Below, one piece after another: positions 50,211-62,200 of a stretch of DNA of 64,000 nucleotides (the first letter of the stretch is position 1; every line of letters starts with the position of its first letter). Source of the DNA: Diplonema japonicum (taxonomy: Eukaryota > Euglenozoa > Diplonemea > Diplonemida > Diplonemidae); contig OZ025707.1 of NCBI GenBank assembly GCA_964019335.1, forward strand, positions 171,501 to 235,500, read 5' to 3'. The notes beneath the pieces are model-generated. The model saw nothing but the letters and a program-made list of their open reading frames with translations. It searched no databases and was not told the DNA's origin. Made by a program: the position numbers and the translations under genes.

Positions 50211-53200
50211 ATGTCAGTACTACACACCCCTCAAAGTATGTTCTTGCTAGCATGCCTGCTGTTGATGACAGAGGTACAAACTGCAAGCGGAGGATGCAGC
50301 CAGCAAGGCCTGCGCCGTGCAACGGGCGCGATACCCCACAACGATGTTAAACATCTTGCGAAGGAGGCGTTTGGGAAAAAACCGAGCGAGCTGCAAGAAA
50401 GAGGAATCCCCTGCGAAGGATGCAGCCAATCCACCGGCGACTCGAAAATTTTCAAACCGCTAAAAGTACATATCATAAGCTTACTAGACAACCCGCTCCA
50501 CGCGTGCCAATCACAAGGCTCCACAATACCACTCTCTCACGACCCCCAACAAGGTGCTACAACCCCCCGGGGACTCGAGACAACAGACAACGGTGTTTCC
50601 TACACCTGCCCGGAAGCATGGGTAATGAACAAAGCAAAGAAAGACGCATTACTGAGAGCGGTCTCGACGGCGGTGACACGCATCCGTAGCACAATAACAC
50701 CCGTGAGGTGGAGTGAAGAAGAAGCAGTGGTCGAACTTCCTACAGCATCGGCAAACTGCAGTGCGACAGGACATCACGCAGCCCTGTCGGACCTTCCCTT
50801 CCCCGCTGATGGTGTTGAAGCCGATCTCGTTCTTTACGTTGCGGCGATGCCGGTTCTCTGGGCCGACGGGAACCAGAAGCAGATTGACATCAATGCTGCA
50901 GGGTGGGCCTGCCATTATTCGCTCCCAACCTACCGTCCGAACGTGGGGTTTCTCACCTTCCACCCTTCGCAGGTGTTTGTTGAAACTTCCGAGTCGCATT
51001 ACATGTCAAGCGTTGCTCTTCACGAGCTTGTTCAAATCCTCGGTTGGTCGCACGACCTTGCCGAACAATCCAAGTACATCCAATGGAGCACCGACCGGAC
51101 GTCGTTCACATCCCTCCCCCGCATGACCGTCACACGGGACCGGTCTAACAAGAAGAGTTATGATACCGATGTTGTTCGTGAAAGGCTCTCCTTCTTAAGT
51201 GATGTATCGTTCCATAACTACCCAGGGGTCGAACCGGGTATTGAGGGGTTTCAAGGTTGGCAGACCACATCGCCTGTTGGTACGCCTGACAAGATCACAT
51301 TGGTCACGACGCCCACTGTCGTGCAGAAGGCGAGGGAGCACTTTGGATGTGAGGATCTTCAGGGTCTTGAGATTGAGGACTACACCTTCAACGCCATGGA
51401 GAAGAAGGCAAACTTCAACAACTTCCCCGCTGCTTTCACTATGTTCTGGGAAAAGCGTGTCCTAAACGGCGAGGTCATGAACATGAAGGTGGAGGCGAAC
51501 GCTGCCCTTTCCGTTCTCACCATAGCCTTTCTTCAGGACACCGGGTACTACCGCGCGGACTTCTCCGCTGCCGAACCTCTTTCCTACGGAAAGGGTGCTG
51601 GCTGCTGGTTGCCAAACGAGCACTGTTCGAAGTGGCCGTCCACCTACCAATGCTACATCCACAACAGCTATGCTAACCCCACCACGGGATCTACCCAGTG
51701 CCTCCTTGATAGGACAGCGGTGGCGATGTGCAACGGGGTGCTTCCTACATCATTCCTTAACCCTCCCCGTGTACCCAGGGAGTACATCCACGCTGACACA
51801 TGGCTCAGCAAAAAGGGTGACCCGCAGCCCATCTACGCCACGAGCAGTCTCGACGAATACTTCTGGGAACAGATGGCGCGTGCTGCCGGAGGCTGTGATG
51901 CGATGATGGACTACTGCCCTGTGTGGCAGCAGACGTCTGTGGCTCAGGGTTGCCTTGACTCGCGCAACATGAACGGCAACAACGAGGACTGCAGCAAAGG
52001 CAGCTGTTCGCTGTACAGCGAGGCAGGTGACTCTTCAAGGTGCTTCGTCGGCGACGTTACCACAAGCACGCTGAGCGCACCGCGAGGTAGGTGCCTGCGC
52101 ACCGCCTGTGTCGCAAGCGGCTCCGGATCGCACATCCTTGAAGTGTCGGTTGGCAACAACATCGTGGAGTGCACGGCTGCGGGGAAGGTCAACCTGGGGA
52201 AATCTGCCGCGCCCTTCACAGGGTCCATCATGTGCCCCGATCCAAACGAGTTTTGCGGGAACTCAATGAACTCGGAGGGCGGTGTGATGCTGACAGACGT
52301 GGGCCCTGTGCAAGAACCGCACATCACAAAGGTCGGTGAAGCGCGTGACTTTTGGATCCGAGCGCAGAAGGCAGGCGAAGCGTACGAGGGAAAGGACGAG
52401 ATTGTCATGTGCGTGGTGGCAGGAGAAGCTGCAAAGATAGACGTGACCACAAAAGGCGCAACATGTCAACAACTGGTGGACTACGACCTGACCAGCAGGG
52501 AATGCCCGGGACTCTCGGTTGATGACCAACCTAAGACCGCAAGTGAATGCTACGCCGCATGCTGTGCAGACTCGAAATGCGCTGCATGGCAATGGAAGAT
52601 TACTGGTGTCTGCGTCCGTGGCGAGTCCAGCTCCAGCTGTGTTGCAGGGGGCGCCGACGTTTCCGCAGGTGCGCGGATATCCCACACCGTGACCGCCGAG
52701 CCACCCAAAGGGGCACTGCTTCCTGGCGAGAGCTGCAAGGCGAAGTACGTCACACGTCTGGGCTTCGACATCGACCCTTCACATGAGGGCTTTGCAAAGT
52801 TCACTGCAACGTTCACCTCGTTGAGCGCTAAACTAGTGTTCTACGGAAACGGGAAGGGCTTTGCGAACGTTGTGACGAAGGACATTGCTGTGATGCCCGG
52901 CGCTCCTGCGAGGGCTTCCATCAGCGCGCCATCGGCGGGCAGTGCGGTGCGCAACGGGGAGCCGTTCACCGTTGTAGTCGATATCACAGACATGTTGGGG
53001 AACCCTACGAACGGGAAGCTACGAGGTGCTAGGTGCCCGTGGGGTGCACCTGCCGATGTGCTGGACTCCAACATCGACAAAGACGCGACGCTATCTGTCG
53101 ATGGGGACTGCTTCAAGTACTACAGCACGCCGATGACAAGAGAGGGCGCTGCGGCAAAGTGTAACGCTGAGGGCGGCACCTTAGCAGGTATCGGTAGCGA

Positions 53201-56200
53201 CGGGGTCGAGAACCTTCTTAGCTTCCACGGAGGTGACGAGTGGTGGACGGGCTTGAAAGCATTAGGACGCGGGCTGCCTCTCATGGTCGAGTGGGACTCC
53301 GGGACCAGCACAGAGTGGTTCGATACGAGGTACGGAGACCCTTTCTCATCGTCGTACAAACCAGGCTCGTTCGCCAAAGGATGCTGCTTCGGGTTGTGGA
53401 AGTCCACCCACTTCGGACACCACAAGACACACTACTACGAGGAAAGCCCTGACATCGATAAGTGCATTTCGTACGACGCCAGCGGTGACCATCCCTTCAT
53501 GGCAGACTGCTACCGTGAGCTGCCGTTCTTCTGCCAGTTCAAGCCGTCGGTGAAGGTGATGCTCTCCAGCGAAGATTCCAACATCGTCACGGCGGAGCCC
53601 GTCTCCATCACAGGGACGAAGGCCATCTTCAGGAACGTTCGTGTCTCACGCAACGCGCCTTTCTCGTCAAACCAGCACGCGGAGACTTTCAAGCTTAGTG
53701 TTTCGACCAATGCACCGCAGGCCATCACAAGTGAGAAGAAGGACTTCGTCTTCTCGGCAGGTGAGGTTTCTGTTCTACGTACGTCTATCCAGACAGCATC
53801 CGGACCCGTAACACGCGAGACAGTGCAAGCAGGGGGCAGTTTCGTCGTCGTTGTGAACACACAGGACAGGGCCGGAAGCTTTGTTCCCTGGTCTGAGCCC
53901 ATCAGAGTCACCGTGAAGTACGCCAACGGCGAGGACGCCACCACTGCAAGCACAACATGTACCAGCCAGCGTGAGGGTCAGTGCGTGTGGGAGGTGTCGG
54001 GCTTCAAGAAAACAGGAATCTTGGACATCAAAACAACATCGGGTGAGCTGACCCCTAAACCCAGTTCAGTGCGTGTCGAGATTATCGCGGGACCGCCCTG
54101 CAAGCTGGAGCCCATCTCATGCCCGAGCACAGGAAAGTTCGGCGTGGCGTTGGGCACCGCAAGCTTCCAGATCGTCGACTGCCACGGAAACAAAGTGTGC
54201 AACAGCTCTGCCGCTCAGGAAGTGTCCCTCTCTGGCAGTGCCAAGGAACCGCTGAAGACCACCTTCGACACAAACTGCAACGGTGTCACGACACCATCCG
54301 CATGCTGCACAGGACTCACCGGCCAAGGACAGCCAACCTGCGAAGGTGCGGGTTGTGTGTGGGGGTCCGCCTACAACGACCAGAAACAGTGCCCTACAAA
54401 CACCTGCTGCTACTCAAGGAACGGTGCCGACCTGTTGCCTCTAAGAGGGGGTATCAAAGAAGAGGCCGCCAAACTATGCTTCCCGAACAAGTACGGTGTT
54501 CTTTACGAAAGCAAAGCACAGCCTAGGACGGAGCTGGGTAACTGCGCTGACTCAGAGCCGTCTGACTTCGAGGACTGGTTTACGTTCACCCCCACACGGG
54601 AGGGGAAGCTGGTGCTCACGCTTGAAGGGAAGTCTGTGGCGATCACCGACGCAAACGCATACACGAACATCGGCGAGGTGTGCGCCCCCGTGGCGCCCCT
54701 TACAGGATCCACCGCGCAATACGACTCATACGTGTGGAACAACGCGCAGTACTGCGATAGGGGCGTCACCCACTTGTTCGACGCTGCCAAATGCACCGAC
54801 ACCAGTATGACGTCAGACTTATGTGAGCAGAGGTGCACCGATGCAGGGAGTAACGGTGCTAGTCCGTGCATCGGGTTCCAGTACTCGACCTTGCTGGAGG
54901 AGAACAAAGTTGGCATGAGCGTGGATGTCTTATCCGCCGCCGTGCAGCGCACTGGTTGTCCTAATGTTAATCGTGCTTGGAACCCCTCCGCACTGGGATG
55001 GGGGGATGCCAGCGAGGGTGAAATTCTGATAGACATGTACCAGGCTTGCACTAACGTGTTGACCAACGCCGCCAGCGACAGGGAGAACGAGATATGCTGC
55101 GGGAGGGACTCTGCAGGGAGCCTTTTGACGTGCGCTGTTACGCAATGTACGTTCTTGCAGACGATGAGGAAAACGTCCTGCCCGGCTGCCTATCCGTATG
55201 CTTACGTTATCAGCAACGTTGAGCGGTGCTGCTCGGACGACCTGATGAACACCGCGATCACCGCACGCACCTGTACTGTGGGGAACTCCGTGAAGTGCAG
55301 CGCTGTCAGCGACACAAAAGGCAGTTGGACAATCACTGTTACAACGAACATCGCAGCTGAACCGATCCTGACCGCGTCCTTCTGGGGGACAAAGGCGAAC
55401 ACCCCGAGTGCATCTTGGATTACCGAAGTCAACGATGCATCATGCACGGCGACAGGAAAGGCGTGGCACATCGTCTCAGGCAGCTCGAGCCTTGCACGCC
55501 TCATGTGCAAGCAGACCGCCTCTGACAGCTTGACAATCGCAACAACACAATTCGGGTCACAGTCCAAATACCCCAAGCGTGACTTCCTTGGGTGCTACGA
55601 TGCGACGGACGCGAGCATCACGTGGACCGCGCTTCTTCTTCATGAGAAGGTGTCCGATTGCTCCGCTGTGTGCCGTGGATACAACCTGTGGTCCATGGGT
55701 TGCCCGAGGGCAGACGGGACGTTTGAATGCCGCTGCGGTACTGGCACACTCCCCACACCCCCTCACGAGCCGTACAAGTGCTGGGGGTCGGAGACAACTG
55801 ACCAATGCGACGGTGGTGTCGAGCAGGGCAGCGACGGTGTCATCTATGGTGCAGGCGGTGACTCCAATGTGATCGCTGTCTACGGTGCAAACATTGACGA
55901 CAGCATCAGAGGCAGTGTGCCGTGCGTTGACTTCTACGCCTTTGACGAGCACAGGTGTGAGCTGTTCATGGAAGGCCATGACGTTGCTGACTCACTGCTC
56001 ACGACTGCTGCGTACACTGATTTCGAACGTGGCAACCGACAGAATGAGAACTCGCTCGTCAACGTGCTCAAGACTGCCACCCCTGCACCTGACTCCCTCG
56101 GGACCTCCACATGTTGGAAAAAGGGCTTCGCGTACCAACAGAAGAAAGCAACGTACAGCATGAACGTCTTCGGCCCTGCACAGAAGGATGCCGACATGTC

Positions 56201-59200
56201 ATTAAGCGCGCTGTGGACATGCGCCTCACCAAACGGCGAGGGGCTGAAATGGGAAGGCAATGTCGAGGTGGGGCAGTGGTACACAATGAAGGTAAACGCC
56301 CTTGAAATAGCGACAAGCTGGGCGGGGCGGCCGCAATTTATCGTCCAACAGGAGTACTCAGGGTCCAGCGGCATTAGCTCCGACGATGCTCTTATCGGTT
56401 GCAGCTCCTCGACTCAAGACAATGGTGAAGACACCGGCAAGGAGTGCACACCGGGTTCCCCATGCGTTCCTTCGTGCGGCATTGTCGAGTTCAAAGGCGC
56501 TGTGCTAGAAAGCCAGGCAACGTGCTCCGAGATGACCCTCCAGCTGTCGGCCTCATCACCTAATCTACAGGAACCGGGCAGCTGCAACATTGCAATGGGG
56601 TGCGTTGAATTCAGCTTGGCCACTCCGCGAGAGATCACAGCAGGGCAGCCTGTTGCCGCGTCTGATATATCTTTCAGTGTTATTTCCTCTGGAATTCCGG
56701 TGGGCAGCACGGACCCTTTGCAGCTGATGGTGACCAACAATGCCAGGGTGGGGTGGAACCTACGAGTCGTCGACTGCAACAGTAATGTGATTAAGACGTG
56801 GAGCAGTTCTTCCGACACACTCGCGTCGCCGACATGGCAGTCAAGCTCACTGGCGACACCACCTCAGTGGGGGCCCTCTGGGTACACGGGCACCTGCGAC
56901 GAGCTTGTGTTCGTATTGTCTTCACCCACGCATCCTGTGAACGAGGCTCGAAACACAGTAAGCGTCGTCACTTCACCTCCTAAAGAGGTTGTGGCCGTGA
57001 AGGGGCTACCCTCGTGCTACGAGGCATGCGACCCCACAGTTCTGTTTGGCTGCGATGAGCTGAAGTGGTCTGTTGAGTTGCGTTCAGAAGAAGGTGCGCG
57101 TGTGACGACAGACGCCGGCAAGAACGTACCGTGCACAGCTACTATTCAGCACAAGAACCCCAGCACCGGACTGTGGGAGGCGTCAAACTTCGTGACAGGA
57201 GCAGCAACCGCCGTGACGAGCAACGGTGTTGCTTCCTTCAGTGCTTCGTACACCAAGGTAGGGAGCATCAAGGTCACCACCACCTGCCTCTGCTACGACT
57301 GTGGTGCAGGAGCTACCTTGGAAGAGGTCACAGACGTTGTTGCTGCGGAGCCTGTTGCTTTGAAGTGCGCAAAGTCGCCTGAAAAGGCGGTGCTGGCAAT
57401 GGACCCCTTCGTTGTGCAGGCTCAGGTGCTCGACGCCTACGGCAATGCCATCGGTGCAAAGGCACAGGGCATGGAGCTTGAGCTCACAGCAGAGGTCTCT
57501 TCAGGGGCGTTAACAGGTGAGCGCATTGCCAATCTGGGCACGACGGGCGAGGTGGTCTGGTCCAACCTGAAACTGAACAAGGTTGCTTCTATAAGGCTGC
57601 AGATTGCTGTGCGGTTACCTGCTGACGTCCCAAAGGCCTTCTCCTTCGAGGGGTGCTACAACGACTTTGCCGCGCACCCGCTGGTCAACGAGAAGAACTG
57701 CGATCGCAAAGTGACGCTCACTTCCATGACACCCGAGATGTGTTCCGAAGAATGCCAACGATACCCTACATTTGCTCTAACAAGCTCGAGCCCCGGCACT
57801 CCAGCCTCGGTGTGCATGTGCTTCACTGATGATGTGGTTACTGCTAAGTACGGCCGCGCTGAAGAGTCCAATTGCATATCTGGTTGTGAGGGCGATCTGC
57901 AGGCTGTGTGTGGCTCGATGCCCAACACCGATGCCAGGTACCTCGCCGTGTACAGGAGGGACAAAGCGTACCCTCTGCCGCTCCTTGCAGCGCAGTGTCC
58001 GGTGTTTAAGGTGTACCCGAACAGCCCATCGGCCCTCCGTCTGGTGAAGGAACCCTGTACTGATGATGGCATGGCTACTTACCTTGGAAGGTGCAACCAA
58101 GACACACATGCCGGAGTATGCCCAGAAGCTGCTGTCGGTCAGAGTCTCACTTATGCGGTGGACGTGGTCGATGCTGGGGGGAACCTCGCAGACATCAGCG
58201 GGGAGTACACCCACTTTGGCGTTAAGAGCGAACTCATCAGCGACTGCAAATCGAAGATAAGTGCAACGGAAGGTAAGGATGGGAAGGTGACCGCAAATCT
58301 ACAAAGTTGCAACCTTGAAGCTCCCAAGAACCCTTTGGTCAGCCTTGCGCTGGTGTCCACAGGCGATGTAACGAGCTTCATGGGTGGGGGTTCTAAGTCT
58401 TACGCGGAAAACGCAAAGGTGACGTTCAGCGTTGTGCACACCAAGACAGAATGCATATCCGTGAAGGCTGTTGCTGACGGGCTGCTCGACTCGAAGGTGT
58501 CGAACGAGGTCTGCTTCCATGCAGGCCCCATCGCTTCTATTGAGATCAAGGGAGCGCCTGTCAGCGTTGCAGCCCACAGCCCTTTCCCACCCACTGTGGC
58601 GACCGCACGGGATACCTATGGAAACCTCGTAAAGTGGAGCAGTGCTAGGCTGCACATCGAACCATATGACGAGGGTGCTGAGGAAGGTGCTGACTCGGAG
58701 TGCATGTACAACGGACGTGCTAGATCCACGAACAGCTTGAGCCACGTAGGGAAGCAAGCCCCCGACGGAAGCTACGACAGCGAGGCCTACAGCCCTGTTG
58801 CTTTCCTCTCCGAGGGTGAGGCGGTCTTTGGTGGGTTCACCTACGCTGCGCTTGAACCTGGGTTCAGCACAACCTGCTTGAGGCTGCTTGTCCGCTTGAA
58901 ACGCGAAGCGGCAGTTCCACAAGTCTACAGCTGCAGCGCTGCTGTCTCTTCGGAGCTGATCACGAAGCTTTCCATCCCAGAGGAAGCGTACACTACTGTG
59001 GAGGCTAAGTCGGACAGGATAGTTATCACGGGCAACAAGCTGACATTCACGTCCCAGACAAGTATCATCAAGGTTCGTGCTGGCGAGCTGTTCAATGTTG
59101 AAGTGTCGCCGACCCTTGCGTCTGGCGTGAATTGCTGGATGCAACCTGCAAGCTGCGACTTCAGCTTCAAAGTTCTAATGGAACAGCAAAGTGGACCGGG

Positions 59201-62200
59201 GAAGTCCTGTCAGAAGTGCGGGAGCGACACCATCGCTGGCGCCTCGAAAATCGTGTCCTTCAACGCCATTGACAAGAAGGATGCAGGGACCTATGTGTTT
59301 GCTTTCTGGGGCATGAGTGACACCACGGTGCTTGCGCCTGCGTATCTTACAGTTGTGGTTGTTCCTGATAACCCGTCACGCCTTGCGTTCACGTCGTGTG
59401 AGGGCAACTTGCAAGCTGAGGCGCACATCGCAGGGAAGCAATTCAGGCACGCAGTGCAGGTGGAGGACAAGTACGGTAACCCCGTCTCGGGTTGGGTAAA
59501 CCCCATCACCTTGTCGGCTGTGTTTGCAGGTGGATCCCGCGAGCTGCTCTCCTGGAAGGACAGTCCCCCGACCGCCATTGCTTCTCCTTCGGCAACGTTT
59601 CAGGTAAGCATTGATGACGCGCTTCTCAATGACACCTACACCCTCATAGCGAGGTCAAGCGGATCATACACCCCTACTGCACTGCTGGACACTGCCTCAC
59701 TCCAGCAGGCGGCAACAAGCGGCAGCATTGCTAGCAACATTGCTTCACTAAATCTGGACTTGTCCACGGCAAGATGCTCTTCTGTTGCTGTGAGACCCGA
59801 CACTGCCGTGAAGTGCAGGGCTAAGCTTGACGGGACCGGGTCGATGATCAAAGCGGGCTCCGATTTTACTGTTAAAGTGGAGTTCTATGATAAATACGAC
59901 AATGCCATCACGCAACAGTTGTCTCAAGAGGGCAAGACGGCACAAGTTAGCTTGCTCGCACCAGCTAAGGGGATCCTGAACGGCATGACCAAGCGAAAGA
60001 TATCTGGTGCCCAAGTGGTGTTCACAGGGCTCTCATACGAAGTAAGCCCCGACACCATCACGGTGGCTGTGACACTCTCGGGCATAGACGGGGTCAGTTC
60101 ATGTGCGACAGAGGCTCTGAAGGTGATCCCTGATGACCCGAGTTCGTTGAAGGTTACTAGCATTGCAAAGGTATCTAATCCGAGTTCTTGGAAGGCACCG
60201 CGAACAGCGATCGCAGGCCCTACAGGATCCGAGGAAGGTTCACCGCTTGTTGCTGGTGAAAAGTTCTGCGTGAAGGTGTCCGTTGTTGACAGGTTTGGGA
60301 ACGTAGTCGACGAGACGGACCCCGACATCAGGGCAAGGTACGGGAGGGTACCAGCCGGTGCTGGTGAGTTGCCCCCGCGCAACGACAAGTTCATGGGCAA
60401 CGCTGAAGTTCCTGTTCTCGGGTACATCACATCAGCAGTCGACCGCTTCCTCAACCTCATGGGTGGCGGCCCCGCTCCGTCGCTGGGAAACACCGACCGC
60501 GTGTCGGGGAGACGACCTCCCGTGCTGGACGGTGGTTCAAGCCCTTCCACACAACAGCAACAATCAACAGCACCTTTCGCTCGAACGGTGCAGCTGTCCC
60601 GATACGACTGCGCCTACGGTGGCTGTGCATCCGACGATACATTGCAGGGCAAAGTGACACAACAGGGAACGGGCGGCGAGTACACCTTCTGTGATGTGTG
60701 GTACGAGCGTTCCGAGTGCATCACAATCGAAGCGGCTTCTGAAGGGCTGCAATCAGACGTGACGGAGAAGGTCTGTGTTGACCATTCGGTTTGGAGCAAG
60801 TTAAGGTGCGACTCTGATGTCAGAAGAGCGTCTCAGTACCGCCCAATGGGCACCTTCGTCGGTACCTTACTCGACAAGTACGGCAACGAGGCGAAGAACT
60901 GCGGCAGGGATTTTGCTAACGGGTGCACGGTGAGAATCAGGGAGCTGTCCGAAGGCAGTGGCTACACACCTGGCGGCAAGCTTACTGACAGCACTCTGTC
61001 ACCAGGCACTGTTCGCGAGAGCACCAACCCGAAGGGGAACCTTGTTGCCGTTTCGTCGCAGAATTCTGGAATCGTGAGTTTCGAGAACGTATACTACACA
61101 CGAGAGCGGCCTCAAGCTGACCCCTTGAGGCTTGAGCTGGTAGGTCCCGGCTCCATCAGGGCAACATGCAGCAATTCAGAGGCGTATCCGATTGTGGTAG
61201 TGGCGTCACAAGTGGCATGCGTAGACTCCCCTTCAGAGGTCACAGCGGGTGACACCTTTGATGTGACAGGAGAGTTCCGTATCTACGATAGCATGACAGG
61301 CATTTACGAGGAGGTGGTTTGCCCTGGAGATGCAAAATGTGACACCGAGGTGTTCCTCGCAGCAAGCGGCGGCAGCAGCGGGAAGGAACTGGAAAGATTC
61401 TTCTTGAGTGAAGGCGCCAGGGGGGATGCGGGTGTAGTCCCCGACTGCGGCAGCAACGCGAACGAAGCGTCTTGCACGGGGGCCAGCCCGTTGTGCAGTT
61501 GGACGCTCCGCGAGGGGGAGCCGTTTGCGACTGGTGTCACGGAGCAGTGTCACACAAACAACTTCACGGGGGTCGCTGCTATTGGTAGTCTTGTTAAGTT
61601 CATGAACCTGAAGTTCCACAAGGCGGGCATCATTAATCCCGTGATAACCCCCACTCTGGGCTTCGCAGGCGTGGCGGAAATGGCGGACAGCGAGGTGGTC
61701 CCGCCTGGCGAATGTTCGCCCTTGAAAGTCGTTGCTGCGAAGCCGTACGAGCTGTGCATGGGGCCCGACGTTGAAAGGGCACCAGACGCTGCGTCATTGA
61801 ACGTCCTCACCGACATGCAGTTCCCCGACGCTGACACATACGCCAATCTTCCCAATTTGATCAACACCGTGCAATGCGCACAGGCTTGCAATGCACGTGT
61901 CCAATGCTACCGATGGACCTTCACATCTGCAACAGGATTGTGCGAGTTCAAATCTCGCGGTGGGTCTGCTGAACCGCAGACAGGTGCTGTCAGCGGCTGC
62001 AGCGGTAATTACGAAGACGCAATTTGTGACGATGCAAAGCCTACAGGCAGGTGCGAGAAATGCACGGCAGAAGTTGCAGGCACTTGCGGTACCTGTCCTG
62101 CCAAGACTGTTCTTGCAGGCCAACCCCTTAACTTCGTGGCTCGTGCACATGACATTTGGGGCAACATAGCCGACGACAAGAACACCAATAACGTTGCCGT

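Noticed and set aside
57131..57382. Many short frames in other phases inside 50211-64000
   Set aside because: They lie within one continuous open frame that gives recognisable domains throughout.
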